Shown: piece by piece, positions 23,432 through 36,612 of the stretch
Layout: every line of letters starts with the position of its first letter
How positions within the stretch are numbered: position 1 is the stretch's first letter
From: Owenia fusiformis
Lineage: Eukaryota; Annelida; Polychaeta; Sabellida; Oweniidae
Assembly (NCBI GenBank): GCA_903813345.2
Contig: CAIIXF020000010.1
Location: 23,913,740-23,977,739 of the forward strand
Length of the DNA stretch: 64,000 bases
Direction of reading: 5' to 3'
The notes under the pieces: model-generated
What the model was told of the DNA's origin: nothing
The model's input: the letters and a program-made list of their open reading frames with translations, nothing else
The model's database searches: none
Program-made: the position numbers and the translations under genes

Positions 23432-25608
23432 AAAATGAGCTTGACAAAGCTCACAGCAGATCTAACTATAGCATGTATGCAAAACCCTTGAACCCAAAGC
23501 CTGCTCAAATAGAGGATATCAAGAGCCCTAAGCTTGGGTCTAAAGTGAATATACTGTCACCTTTCGAGAAAGAGAGTCTCCTCCTGCTACTCCCTACAAA
23601 TATAGAGATATCTTGTAACAAACAGTTTTACAAACTTGCTCGAATGCAAACATGTACAAAGTAAGGTTTATGTGTGTATGTCATAACTTCAATAACTAAG
23701 ATGTAATCATATATAAATGTGATAATGAGTTCTTCTTGTTCGATTGTAGTGATTGTGGTCAAACTAGTTCAACTACTTATATTCCAATGTGCATGTAAGA
23801 GAACCATATCACTCATTTATATAAAACTAAAGATTTGTGTGATTCACCAAAGCAGATATCCATTGTCTCTCTGCATTATATTACTCAATTATACACATAT
23901 ATGATTAATAACGTGAAGATGATATTCCAATATCAACATTGTGCAGTTGCAATATCTGATCTGATCTGCAAGGCAATTATGTAAAAATCACGAAATTTAA
24001 TTATTTTTCTTAACACATTTTTGACCCAAAAACATGTTTCAACACCTTATCTTTCCGGGTAAATCTCAATAGCAATGAAGGACCCTAGTTACCTTACAAC
24101 TGTTAGACATGATTTGCCAGCTCATTAAAATAGATGTGCTCATTATTTTACTGGTTCTAGTCTACTATAGTCATTTTCTTATTTTTGTTTCTGCATGTAT
24201 CTTACATTTATTCTAATGGCTTTAAAATTACAATGAAGTAATCATTCAGTTCACTTCTATTATAACCTAATTCTAGATATATGTATATTTAACATTGATG
24301 AACGTGAGCATACCATCCAAAGAAAATCAAGAAACAGCATATTTGGTGTTTTGCTTTCAAATTAACCTCTTGAATTGGTTATGTCTGTAAGAAATTCTTC
24401 TGAGAACATAAAAGGTTAAAATGACATTTATCCAACATTATAACTAGAAATCTATGGTAATCTATCAAGCTATACTATTACCAATAGCATTTACCTGATA
24501 ATTCTGCCTTTCTGCTACAATATTTTTCTTGCATTGTATAACTCTGCCTATTTATTGGCCTTCATATCAATAAATGCTATTCTGTAAAGTCGTGTAATAT
24601 CCTAGTTACAGACTGATTCACACAACCATTTTATCCATGTGAAAATTACAGATACTTTGATGGAGACTTTAACATCACTGTAATCCTATTGATCACAGCA
24701 TTGATAATTAATACCATAACCTTCAAAATTCCCTTGAACTTTGCTGGTTATGTCTGTTCTCCTAATTTTTACATCCAATATTGTAATTACATGGCTCCCA
24801 ACTCATTTTTCAATGGCAATTGTTTCTTATACTATACTCTACTATAGGTATAATTATAAGAAAAGGAACACTCCCATATATCCTAATAAATATCACATGA
24901 CCACATTCAACCAATCAGCAAACAAGAAAACAATACTGTGAATCTACATAGCCTGTAACTGTGACACCTCTTTTGCGATATTCTTGGTCTATTATTTATG
25001 CATACTGGCACTATAACCAATCAATTGCACCAGACCAAAGGACCCAATAAATCTTGAATCAAATTTCACATCCAGAAGGTCCTTAAGAACTACAAATGTT
25101 AAATATAGTTGACAAAGGATTGAAACATGTTTCTTATTTTCAAAACAAAAACAGAAACATTTTCATAGAGAAGATTTTGTTGCATGCTAATCAGGTATCT
25201 GTTGTCTGTTCCCAGGGGAAGTGTCTTCACAATTCCATCACATGTTTATATTGCTACCATTCAAGTAGCATGCATGTCAGAGAATGTATGTGCATGACTT
25301 TATCAGGGTACTAGAAATATGATTTCATCTGAGGGCTTTCAATGTGGTCATGCTTAACTATGAATGTGTTAACAAGACTTAAATTCACTTTGTCATCAGA
25401 TGTGATCCTCATATTGTCAACTGCCTTGATTTTTATTTTGAATAACCCTGTAGAATATATATAGACTGTATTTTTGTATGCCAGCAGTGCTTGTGAATTG
25501 CGTAATATTTTAATGAGATTTCTCCCCAGGTATCACTAAGCCACCTCATGCAAACTACATGCCCATGTATTTTCAACAAAAATAGTTTATCCAAACACAC
25601 ATACACCA
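23432..25608. other. Intronic sequence, no feature seen
   Basis: AT-rich; the open frames are short and lack recognisable motifs or good splice sites. Confidence 0.4.
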
Positions 25609-25760
25609 GGCCCATAGCCAGGATTTGCGAAGGGGGGTTCACTTTTTGGAAAATTCCAGGGGGAAGTTCGCTTTTGACAATTTTGGTCCAAAAAGTGCTC
25701 ATAATGGTAAAAAACTGCATGATTTTGAAAGAATTTTTGCCCCCCCCGTGGCTATGGGCC
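25609..25760. mobile_element. Short TIR element, copy 3 (best ends)
   Basis: GGCCCATAGCCA at the left and GGCTATGGGCC at the right form a perfect 10-11 bp inverted pair. The interior is G-rich then 'aaaactgcatgattttgaaag', in the opposite orientation to copies 1 and 2. Confidence 0.8.
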
Positions 25761-25895
25761 TATCCATTCACATAATTCTGAATTAATTGATAACGACCAC
25801 AGTTTATTGCAGTGGAACTCCTGCGTTACACTAGCAACGAGCAGACGCGGTTGACATACAGGAGCAGCCTACGCCAGTGTAATTAGCGGTTTAAT

Positions 25896-25989
25896 AGTCT
25901 TGCTTCAAGACCCTGAACCCCCTATCTTCTTTTCATCATGTGTTGGAGAAGGAGATAAGGGGGTTCCACAGTCTTCAAGCAAGACTAGC
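25896..25989. repeat. 94-bp hairpin repeat
   Basis: Arms AGTCTTGCTTCAAGACCCTG and its near complement enclose 'ccctatcttctttt'. It would form a strong hairpin and is probably a small foldback element. Confidence 0.75.
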
Positions 25990-26141
25990 GGTGTAAGTGC
26001 GCTTGGATGAACTGCTTTTGTTGAAAACTTGTGAGCATGTAATTTGCAACGCATGGGCTCATTGTTCTTTTTCATGATACCTAGGGGGAAAACTTATTAA
26101 CTATTATGCAATATACTTGCACCGCAGGCAGTTCAAAAACA

Positions 26142-26518
26142 CAGTCTAAGCTTGTATTCGTGAATGCGACTAACGGCTACCTGCTACTGGATTAACTATT
26201 AATTTGCATAAATTAACCTGTCAGTTTGAACTTGTAGTTTACGAACAACCAACAGTGATCATGTAAATTTTATACTATTGTCACATGATCGAACAAACTT
26301 AAACTTCCGCTATTTAATAATTCTGAACACCTCAATAGTTGGTAAAGTTACTGCTTTAATACCAGATTAAACCCTTATTTAGGTCAGCTTTTGCTTTTGA
26401 GGGCGAGAGCTGGCAACTAACGGGATGCAGAACAGGTACTATTCATATCTAAATGAGCCATTTAATCTACCCGATAGATGATAGCCGCTATTTGCACTCG
26501 CGAATACAAGCTAAGTCT
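26142..26518. mobile_element. 377-bp MITE
   Basis: Terminal inverted repeats of about 36 bp: AGTCTAAGCTTGTATTCGTG at the left and its partner CGCGAATACAAGCTAAGTCT at the right. It has no coding content. Confidence 0.8.
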
Positions 26519-27516
26519 CATGTTTTAAATGATCTCACATTTCTATATTTATGTCAATATGACATTGCTCAATAAAACTTTCAGTTTCTACATAATACTA
26601 TATCAATTGTATCCTCCATCATTTATAGCATCAATTATATGTACATACTATACATACAAACTCATAGCGACACAAATTCAAACACATGGCAAAGTCAATT
26701 ATAATACATTTGGATCAAGAGGTTGCCTACAGTGTTCGCTTTATTTTGCACCTTGGAAAGTTTCAAAATTCAAAAACACCTCCTTAAAACCATTTTCATA
26801 AGCTCCTATATATGAAAGAAGTCAGAAATCTCAGGGAATATCATGTATGTCATATATCATTTTCTGCCAAGAATGGTGCTTATTAAGTGGTGAATGCTAA
26901 GTAAGAGAGAATAAGGCCCTTTAATTTCATGTAACAATAGGAAAACAAAGGGGAGGTTGGCAATACTTATAGAGCACTAAAATTAAACTTTTACAATCAA
27001 TAAATGCCCTTTGCAGTTTATATATTGAAGTATTCTTATAACTAAATATTCCCAACCACATTAGAAGTAAATGGTTCAAAAATCTGCCTTGTCAGCAGAG
27101 GAAACTAGACATGGAGATGAATGGTAATGTCTTATTAGGTGGAGGACTATATTTTGGGGATTTTCTTAATTTTCAGCAAATATTTTTGAGGACTGTTATA
27201 TGTACAGCATTTCCTAATGAAAGACCATTTTAAAGTTTGTAATTTCATTTTGTCTATTAATAATTTGATAGAAATTTTATGTGAAGACAGCTCCAAGTAT
27301 AATATATTTGCTTAGTCAGTGAAATATAATAGCACTGACAAACAATAAATACAGTTTGCTCTATATCATAGTATATTGATGTATTTCTGAACCAATTTAA
27401 CTTGTCAGCATACAAACTAAACTCATAACCATACCAATTTAACTTCTAACCATGCCAATTTAATTTATAAGCATACCAACTTATCAGCATACCAACCTAA
27501 ATTATCATCATACCAA
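26519..27516. other. No gene seen
   Basis: AT-rich sequence. From about 27400 a degenerate forerunner of the 42-bp satellite appears ('cataccaatttaacttctaacc'). Confidence 0.4.
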
Positions 27517-27903
27517 TAGACAAGATGCGAGAAGAAATCTTGATTTACGTCATTAAGAATTCAAAATTCAGTCAAAGTTAAATCAAATTATTTGAAATCT
27601 ACATGTAAAATTACAACAAGAAATATGGTTTTAAAAAGTATTTATCTTTAAAAATTTAATTTTCTTAGAAAATGTGATTTCTAGGTCGGGGAGATTCCCC
27701 AAAGACCCAATGTTATAAAATCACAGAAAGTGAAATATCTTTTCTTATATTAGACAGATAATATTTTCTTTTACTGGAAATATTTTGATTTGTTTAACTA
27801 TCAGATACACAAATGTAATATGGAAATTGAACCACTAAAGCTGATGAATCTACCCCAAATTAGCTACCTGGTGGTGAAAAGGATATCTAGCTACTCGCTT
27901 CTG
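27517..27903. mobile_element. AGATGCGAGTAG MITE, copy 1
   Basis: Starts near AGATGCGAGAAG and ends CTACTCGCTTCT. The inner landmarks shared by all copies are 'cttgatttacgtcatta', 'ggggagattcccca', 'gacagataat' and 'acctggtggtga'. It directly abuts the 42-bp satellite on its right and degenerate units of it on its left, so it probably inserted into the array. Confidence 0.75.
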
Positions 27904-27904
27904 G

Positions 27905-28748
27905 GTAATTTAACATATCAGCATACCAACTTTACTCATAAGCATCCCCATTTAACTCATCAGCATACCAACTTTACTCATAAGCATCCCCATTTAACTC
28001 ATCAGCATACCATCTTATAAGCATCCCCATTTAACTCATCAGCATACCAACTTTACTTATAAGCATCCCTATTTAACTCATCAGCATACCAACTTTACTT
28101 ATAAGCATCCCCATTTAACTGATCAGCATACCAACTTTACTCATAAGCATCCCCATTTAACTCATCAGCATACCAACTTTACTTATAAACATCCCCATTT
28201 TACTCGTCAGCATACCAACTTTACTTATAAGCATCCCCATTTAACTCATCAGCATACCAACTTTACTCATAAGCATCCCCATTTAACTCATCAGCATACC
28301 ATCTTATAAGCATCCCCATTTAACTCATCAGCATACCAACTTTACTTATAAGCATCCCCATTTAACTCATCAGCATACCAACTTTACTCATAAGCATCCC
28401 CATTTAACTCATCAGCATACCAACTTTACTTATAAGCATCCCCATTTAACTCATCAGCATACCAACTTTACTTATAATAAGCATCCCCATTTAACACGTC
28501 AGCATACCAACTTTACTTATAAGCATCCCTATTTAACTCATCAGCATACCAACTTTACTTATAGGCATCCCCATTTAACACGTCAGCATACCAACTTTAC
28601 TTATAAGCATCCCCATTACCAACTTTACTTATAAGCATCCCCATTTAACCCATCAGTATACCAACTTTACTTATAAGCATCCCCATTTAACTCCTCAGCA
28701 TACCAACTTTACTTATAGGCATCCCCATTTAACTCCTCAGCATACCGA
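27905..28748. repeat. 42-bp satellite, about 20 copies
   Basis: Units of AACTCATCAGCATACCAACT plus 'ttacttataagcatccccattt'. A few units are shortened by about 12-17 bp. Since 42 is divisible by three, one frame stays open for several units and reads a 14-residue His/Thr-rich period; this looks incidental. Confidence 0.95.
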
Positions 28749-29340
28749 CTTTGTATATTATTGTACCAAATGAAATAACATCCAAATCAAATGTCATAAC
28801 ATTGCAATATAACAAAAGGGCAATAATGGTTTAATCATGTTCATCAACTTAACATTTGTGGATCAATAGATGTGCTGCCACTACATGCCAGATATAATAG
28901 ATCAACATTTCCTGAGTATGATGCAGATCTTATACATGTGAACAAGGATGTTGTATCATATAGAGAGGTAAATATTGTATCTTGTGTCAGGATATATGGA
29001 ACAGAAGCTAAAGATAATATAAAGAAGCAAATCCAGGTATAAGAGGCTATAACCAAACTCAGATATTGTAAGATTGTAACATAATTTATATATTGAAGAC
29101 TGTATTTAAATACAGATACTTGAGATGGTCCACTGAAGATTATGAGTAAGAACAGGTACTAAAGATTATACCAAACAAAAAAGTTGCTAGTTTTCTGGAC
29201 AAAAGTCCAAAATTGCCTATTTAAATTTACCCAAAATGCCCCAAAGCTTATCAGTTATATATTTCTAAACCAAGAAACATCCTTAAACAATCCGTTAAAT
29301 GGTTTGCCTTGAAACCTGTAAACAAGACTTCACATACAAC

Positions 29341-30588
29341 ATTGGTCAGTTCCAAGTGAAGGTAATGTATGGCTGTTACCTTCGCATTTAACATGGCAGA
29401 TGATAAATGGTGATTTTCATATTTTTTGTTTTTATCAAATAGACTAGATGCGAGTAGAAATAATCTTGATTTATGTCATTAAATATTCAAAATTCAGTCA
29501 AAGTGATGTCATATGTCATATTTGAAAGCTGCATCTGTTACATCTAGAAGTACATCTAGAAATATGGTTTCGATATCATGAAAATTTTTTTTTTTTGAAA
29601 ATGTGACTTCTTGTTCGGGTTGATTCCTCATAGACCCCATGTTACAAAGTCACAAAAAGTGAATTATCTTTTCTTGTATTGGACAGATAACATTTTCTTT
29701 TACTGGACATATTTTAATTTGCATAACTATTAGATACATAAGGGTTATATGAAAATTGAACCACACAAATAGATGTAATTTAAGTTAAAGGGAACTTTCT
29801 ACTATACCCACCATGCTATCTGACCCGAACGAGCCACCTGGTGGTGAATCTGGTAACTACCTACTCGCATCTGCGTTATTAAACTAGTTTATAGTTATCA
29901 TAATGCTTTGGTATTTGAACTAAATCAGGCTTAATCCATTCAAAGTTATTTGACTATCAAATAAAACAATTTTTACAAAATGGTGGCGATTTTGAATTGT
30001 GTAGCCATCTTGACATTTTTTAATTTAAAGACCTCCTCTGTCCCTCAGGTATCAGCAAATGAAATTTAAACTACATCTATACACATCTTTGATTTATTGA
30101 CGACTATTTTTTCAAGAACAATGGTCGTCATATTGAAAATTCCGCAGCCAGTAAAATTTGAACCCAATCTATCAACCAATATCTAAGTTATCGCCTGAAA
30201 CGAATGAATGAATAACCAAACGAACAAATGGATGGATGAAACTAGAAACTATATAACTTAAAAATGCATAAACAAGCAAAATGCCTAATCAAGTGCTACC
30301 CGAATGGGCCCTTGCTCTAAACTGTTTTTAATATAACTGATGTGAAAAATATCCCTTGAAAAATATCCCTTGATCCTTGACATTGGAAAGAAGTGGCCAT
30401 GGGTGTTTGTAGCCAGTGCAGAGATTCAATCTTACGTTTCGTGAGGTATGCCACTTATATAAAGCACTACATCAACAAAAAGTAGCTTAAATCGATGAAA
30501 ATTAAAAATATTGAAATGGACAATTACCCTCCCCCATCTTTAATGTGAAGGTTATGGCCGTAACCTTTGCTTGATACTGACCAATGGA
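29341..30588. mobile_element. TIR element (about 1.25 kb) with nested insertions
   Basis: CATTGGTCAGTTCCAAGTGA at the left and its inverted partner near 30535-30588 (ACTGACCAATG) match over about 55 bp. Inside are a complete AGATGCGAGTAG MITE (29441-29873) and a pearl-like stretch with 'caaaatggtggcgattttg' (about 29880-30300). Confidence 0.7.
29441..29873. mobile_element. AGATGCGAGTAG MITE, copy 2
   Basis: Ends CTAGATGCGAGTAG and CTACTCGCATCTG form a clean inverted pair. The interior is the same as in the other copies. Confidence 0.85.
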
Positions 30589-30684
30589 TTCTTTACTATT
30601 TCCTATTCACTTATATTCTGATCACACTAGAATCATCCATCTTTTGAAGCTTACTAAGCCAGGACAGGAAACCACAAATCCAAT

Positions 30685-31091
30685 AGACTAGATGCGAGTA
30701 GAAATAATCTTGATTTACGTCATTAAATATTCAGAATTAAGTCAAAGTGATATCATATTTGAAATCTACAAGTAAAAGATCATCTAGAAATATGGTTTTG
30801 AAAATTGTTTATTAACTTTGAAAATTTAATCTTTTGGGAAAATGTGACTTCTAGTTCGGGGAGATTCCCCATAGACCCCATGTTATAAAATCACCACAAA
30901 TAGCTGAATATCTTTTCTTGTATTGGACAGATAATATTTACTTTTCACTGGACACAATTTGCATAACTATTAGACATAAGGGTGATATGAAAATTGAACC
31001 ACTAAAATTAATGAATATTTAGTTAAAGGGAACTTTCTACCATACCCGCCATGCTATCTGACCCGAAAGAGTAACTACCTACTAGCATCTG
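30685..31091. mobile_element. AGATGCGAGTAG MITE, copy 3
   Basis: Starts CTAGATGCGAGTAG and ends CTACTAGCATCTG. It lies only 46 bp from the donor side of the 71-nt exon, so it is inside the 13.5-kb intron right next to that exon. Confidence 0.85.
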
Positions 31092-31136
31092 ATTTATTCA
31101 TTTCTAATAATGAGATACCCCAAATACGTTACCTAC

Positions 31137-31207
31137 CTCTTGATCCATGATGTTGTTGAGGACCTCAAGTTTATTCTGCAGTTCAGCAGCTTCTGACTCT
31201 GGTAAAT
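31137..31207 (-). CDS. Upstream exon (71 nt), helical/coiled segment
   Basis: The acceptor is TGTGTTCCAG and the donor GAG|GTAGGT. Two bases complete a codon from an exon outside the visible set, then 23 codons read LPESEAAELQNKLEVLNN IMDQE. The spacing of Leu, Ile and Val fits an amphipathic helix, the only ordered-looking stretch in the visible protein. The next exon lies 13.5 kb downstream, and no earlier exon could be found up to the right edge, so the 5' part of the gene is either in very short exons I missed or outside the window. Confidence 0.6.
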
Positions 31208-32705
31208 CTGGAACACAGACAAAATTCCTTTGAAATACAGATTATAATAACATAATAAAAACAAGAAACGCAGTGATAAAGATCAAACATTAGTCAACTC
31301 AAAATTAGAATCCAGTCGTTTTATATTCTATGAAAGAGAAATCTATCAATATTAAAGAGAAAGCTATCAAAACTTTAATGTTAGACAGTATAACAGAACA
31401 TTTCAAAAACTAATCAAAATTATTTCATTGCTTTGTTTGATGTTTCTGATGAATAAAGATTAATGTATTAAAATCCAAATTTTAAAAGCAAGTTTCTTTT
31501 CATCATACCAGATAGGATATATCTTCAATCATGGACTTGACACAAATAACCCCAAAATGACAAACAACCTTACTATTATTATGATTCTTAAAATGAATAT
31601 GTTTTATATTAAAAAATTGAGGATTAAAGTAATTATTGACCTAATTTAATAATACCATTCAATGGAACAGGATGAATATACTAATAAGACTTTGTCAATT
31701 TTTAATCGAGGCTGGGCAAAAAGTGTACATCTATAAATGTTATCTTAATGTTTGTTACTGTAGTAGTTAAGTTTGTCTTTTGTACTCTTATACCCTATAA
31801 GGGGTGAATTGAGAAATCAATAAATAAATATAAATAAATATAAATATAAATCAAAGTACATTTAGTTCTAGTGGAATTGCATATAATTCAAATGTGTCAT
31901 TAAAAAGAAAAAGAAAGAAAACTATTATTATTAATCATAAATGATGAACTAAATGCAAATCTCCTAAAATCCCATTAAAAGCCTCTATCTTAGATATAAG
32001 ACTTCCTATAACAAAAATGTGTAATGATGCTTTTAACATCAGGGTACAGCTACTTTGAAAATGATTTAAATAGAATGGGACTAAATTAATCTGCATATGA
32101 ATTGATTTGGGATATACATATTAAGCTTCTTAATAAAAATTGAAATCTTACCACTATTCATAATATTTCAGTCCAATAACATCTGATGGTGGTACATAAA
32201 AATGTTAACTTCACTCAGTAATAATATATAATAAAAGATATAATATAACATAATATATATAGTGATTATCAACATTATCACCTTTTGAACGTAACTGTTT
32301 CTATAGTTACCATTGCAACACAAAAATACCTGTTAATATCCAGTACCATCAATAAGTAAACATGAATGAGTCATTGAGAAGAAGAATGATAACATAGTAT
32401 ATCATGTCCAGACATGTGTAACAACACGTTGCAGATCTGATTTCAGAAAATAAATCTTAAAATGGCTAACTCAAACATATCCCTACATGCCTAAAAACTG
32501 ATTCTAGATTTTCAAACAAAACATTTCAGAAAAGAATTCATCAAATAGTTCGCCCCAAAGCAAACCTTCACAAGCATTTTTATTTTATGAACTTTGCTAG
32601 GAGACTACCTCTAAAATGTGGTTCATGTCCGCCTTTCATTGCATATTGACAAAAAGGTCATATCAATCTGATTATGATAAAGTCAGAAATGTTTTTACAA
32701 TATAA
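31208..32705. other. AT-rich sequence, no feature seen
   Basis: Upstream of the 71-nt exon in gene sense. There are short A/T simple repeats near 31820-31850 and 32220-32270. No exon was found. Confidence 0.4.
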
Positions 32706-33562
32706 TAGAGAGATTTCGCACAAAGTACAACTTATACGTATACGTATAGTTTAAAGGGTCATGTCGAACTATTATATTTACTAGAATCAATTTTAAATTG
32801 TACTTAATGAAACATAACTATTCCCGATACAGAAAAGCTCCATCAACCAGAGACTATGAATGCACTGTCATCTGCACGTGTAGATTATGCACATTATAAT
32901 TAAATGCTTGCTTCAGTATCCTAGTAGTTGTAGTGTATTCTAAACACGATCCTTTAAAGTGAGTCATGATCCTTTCAAGTGAGTCATTACATAAACAAGT
33001 TGATTATTTCAAAGTTTTCATGATCAGTATAAGTTCAATGAACTTACAAAATTGTATATACACGTAGACGATAAACGTATACAGTTGGATCTACGTATAA
33101 AGCTTTACCTACATGTGTGTGGAACAATTGACCGCAAGCATTTTCTAAATTAATCGGCTGAGTAGGAACAGTATCCAATCAAATACTTTAACCATCAATT
33201 TGAAACACCAATCAAACCAGTAGGTTCTAGCAATTCCTGGAAACGACCCATTCAGTAGCTCAACAAATGACATACAGGGTGTTTCATAACGAGCATCTCC
33301 AAAAAGTCAATTTGAGAAGAGATGGGTCTATATGTATGTACTAAATATGAGCCTATTTTATTCTAGACAAACACATTTGGATCAACTAAACATGCTACAA
33401 TTCAAGAAAGTACAAATGGCATCCCTTTGACCTTTATTTATTACAGTCCGAGAAGATCTTTCCTGACGAAATACCCACATTATGAAACACCTTGTACGTC
33501 TTCTTATAAGTATAAGTATATGTTATAAGTTGTACTTTACGTATGTGCGAAATCTCTCTAAT
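32706..33562. mobile_element. AGAGAGATTTCGCACA TIR element, both ends present
   Basis: The left end AGAGAGATTTCGCACAAAGT and the inverted right end (TATGTGCGAAATCTCTCT) match over about 40 bp, flanked by AAT on both sides. It contains a second element at 33275-33496. No transposase is seen. Confidence 0.8.
33275..33496. mobile_element. TA-flanked MITE nested in the 32706 element
   Basis: CAGGGTGTTTCATAA at the left and TTATGAAACACCTTG at the right, each bordered by TA. It is a typical mariner/Tc1-derived short element. Confidence 0.8.
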
Positions 33563-34699
33563 GTCATCTACCTATATCCTTATGCCTTCTACATAAAATG
33601 TTCTGCCTACAGGGTGAGCAGGGTCCAGGTACCTCACTCCCAAACCTCTGACCCATAATTCTGGGATAGTCTGTATTTTATCGATAGTCTAATATTCCAT
33701 TTTGCACAAAGCAAAAGATTTCCTAATGTCTATTTCTTTGTAAATTGACATTAACCCCTAATATGAGTTTTTTTCTTGTGTTTAATATATTTTTCAATCT
33801 GTGATACTCTCCCTTATTCACGATCACAAAAAGTTTTCTGTCCTTATATATGGTTACAGTGTCTAATTCATTGCCACATAGTGGTATCATCCCACATCAT
33901 ATCTTGTAGTTTTGTTTAGCGTATACTTCTTTGATCTTCAAATGTCTTTATTCAATGGTAGCAGTTGATGGGATGCATCCAGAATGCTTAATTCCACAAA
34001 CTTGATTATATTACAAATTGCTGCATTTTAATGTCTCCCAGGCATACTTTTTGCACACATTTTCTTTGAAAAACTTGAAAGAAATGTCTTTATTTTTGTC
34101 ATTTCTATAAGATTTTGCATGTTCACTACAAGTCTGTTTATTTAATTCCTTGCTGATTCAATTCCTCCCCACACAATTACATACAAAATTGTATTCTAAA
34201 TGGCCACAGTGACATTTCTCCTTATTGCCAACAAGATCAGGCAAATTGATGACTCCCTGCACATATCATTGATAGTTGTATCAATTGCTTTGGAAATATA
34301 CTTTTTTTCCCTGTCATAGATCAAAAGAAGTTGTAAATGTTCAGAAAAAATATTCAAGCCTTCAATGAACCATCGTAAAACATGGAGAGATATGTGCCTC
34401 ACAAAAAAACATTTTAGGAACATTCTGACTGAGACTGACATCTCCAGTTATGTTAACAGGGAGGTAAATATGAAGTCCAATTCAATCTATCCATTAATTC
34501 CAATCAAAACTTGTCCATATATGTAGCGTGGGAATATGAAAATACCAAAGAGCATCAAGGGTCTGCTTTTGGGACTGAGAGTTATCCAAACTTGTTCTTC
34601 TTAATTCAACTGCTAAATATGCTATGGTGGTACTCCATCGATGTCACTGTTGAAAATGTAGACGAACCCGGATGTAGACAAAGTTGTACCATACATGAA
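33563..34699. other. No gene seen
   Basis: AT-rich; the open frames are chance-like. The repeat fragment described next follows it. Confidence 0.4.
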
Positions 34700-34940
34700 C
34701 AGTTTTCCTGAAATGGCGATGACAAGATTTTCCAAAACCCTTCAAAATGGCTGCCAGAAAACAAGATGGCCACCCAAATGTTAATCAGCTCTAGAACTTT
34801 ATATCCTTTATCATGTGTGCAAATTTGGAGAAAGTCTGATGAGTGGTTTTCCTGAAATGGCGATGACAAAAAAGCGGGACGATCACGACCACGATCATGA
34901 TGACTATGACGACTATATCCCATCGATGGTGTGATAAAGA
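34700..34940. repeat. Fragment of an 'aaatggcggc'-type dispersed repeat
   Basis: Contains 'ttcctgaaatggcgatgacaa' twice (34706 and 34849), 'caaaatggctgcca' and a terminal imperfect (GACTAT/GATCAC)n tract at 34880-34915. It resembles the 3' part of pearl-like non-autonomous elements. Confidence 0.5.
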
Positions 34941-35815
34941 TACATCACAAATATGTAGACTAGTTGAAGCAGTTTATGCAAATAGGGATCTGCCTGCACA
35001 TCTAAAAATATATAAAAGTACAAAAGGGGGATGGTCAAATCAAAAATAATTGAAAATGACCCTCAATGTAGCATACACCATTATAAATCATTCACATGAA
35101 TTCCCAACTGGATATCAGACCTATATCAAACACAAGAGGGAGAGAAAAATCTATATCTAACACCAACACTCTAGTGTTAAATGGTAATTCGGTCATCCAA
35201 TGAGAATTAATACCATCCTGTGTCAGTTTATGAGAGATAATAGCTGGACAATCTAACAAACTGGCAATTCTAATGTTTATATCCTGTATTGAACTTGTAA
35301 GTCAATGCCAATGGAGAGGTGAATCAATGTAAAATGCAGAATCACTATAACTTACAAGATGATAGTTGTATTCTAGCATTTATCTTATTTCCGCTAAGTT
35401 AAGAAATATCCGTGCCATTATTGCTATACAAGCATGTTGAAGTGCTGATAATGTTTTGTAAGCTGTAATTACAATTGACAACCCAATAAGTGTCATTACT
35501 CAAATTCTGTCTTGAAGTCTCTAGAATCCGTCCCTGGCTCTCATATCATCTTTGATCTTGCAATATACAGAATACTCTTGGTGTTATTTTGATTGATTTA
35601 AGAATGATGCCTTTGGTGTTTTAGTGGTGGCCATAATGCCCTCGCTGTAACAATGATGCCCTCTATGTTATAATGATGGCCTTAATGTTATAATGATGCC
35701 CTAAATGCTCAGTGTAATGATGAATGTTATAACAATGCCTTCCAATGCTATATTATATTTTTGCCCTCATGAAATATAATAGCTTATTCCACATGTTATA
35801 CACCCCCAAAATGCA

Positions 35816-35985
35816 ATCTGATTTTCGACGTGTTTTGGTGCCAAATTTCGGTGCCGTTTCGGCACCAAATGGACTGACTAGTCCGGTAGCAAATTTTGGT
35901 GTCGAAAGGTTTCAGTGCCGGAACGGTGTCGAAACGGTGCCGAATTTGTTCGATGCCGAAACGGTGTCGAATTATATTGGCTGTG
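35816..35985. repeat. CpG-rich 'cggtgccgaaacggt' repeat patch
   Basis: Runs of GGTGCCG, GGTGTCGAA and GCCGAAACGG in both orientations form a small GC-rich island in AT-rich DNA. It is probably the end of a TIR element of the same broad type as 21170-21818. Just upstream (35630-35745) is a minisatellite of 'aatgatgccctnnatgttat' units. Confidence 0.55.
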
Positions 35986-36612
35986 TAACTCAAGTTCTTG
36001 TTACACTAATACAGTTGCTATATGGGACAATATGACAATATTAACCAAACAATTATCTCAAATATAGAAACCAAGGCAAAGAAGTAAAATGTAAGAAATG
36101 ATACAAATGCAGCATTCATAATTCATAAACAGAACTGTTGCATGAATAACATCATTTCACTGAATAGGCATTTTGGAGCCAAATGATAAGTAGCCTAGAT
36201 ATATTCACTGCAGAGTAAAGAGTGGGATGGTAAGAAGCAAATGAAATCCCTATTGACATTGTGTGTCACAAATTGCTTGCTTCAACCATTAAGTGTTTTG
36301 GAAGATTACATTTCAGTAATAGATCACTATTGTAAACAGACAGAACAAGCAAAACAACTAAAACAATGGCATATTCCATAATTGTTCCTCACCTCACCTG
36401 ATATAACCATCTAATGTATTTCCATTAGCCTAGTTTTGCCTTGGTTTCTTTATATTCAATTGTCTCTTTGCCTATATAATTTCACAAGCAAATCCCAACA
36501 GTGTTTTAGAGCATCGGGGAGAATGGTGTTATTCACCATTAATTGGAAGGTTCCCACCATGCTAAGCTACTTTATTTTATGAACAATATATATATTTCTT
36601 TGCAATTATAAA

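Noticed and set aside
27790-28020. Repetitive His/Thr-rich frame
   Set aside because: It is the 42-bp satellite read in frame; the period is a multiple of three, so it stays open by geometry.
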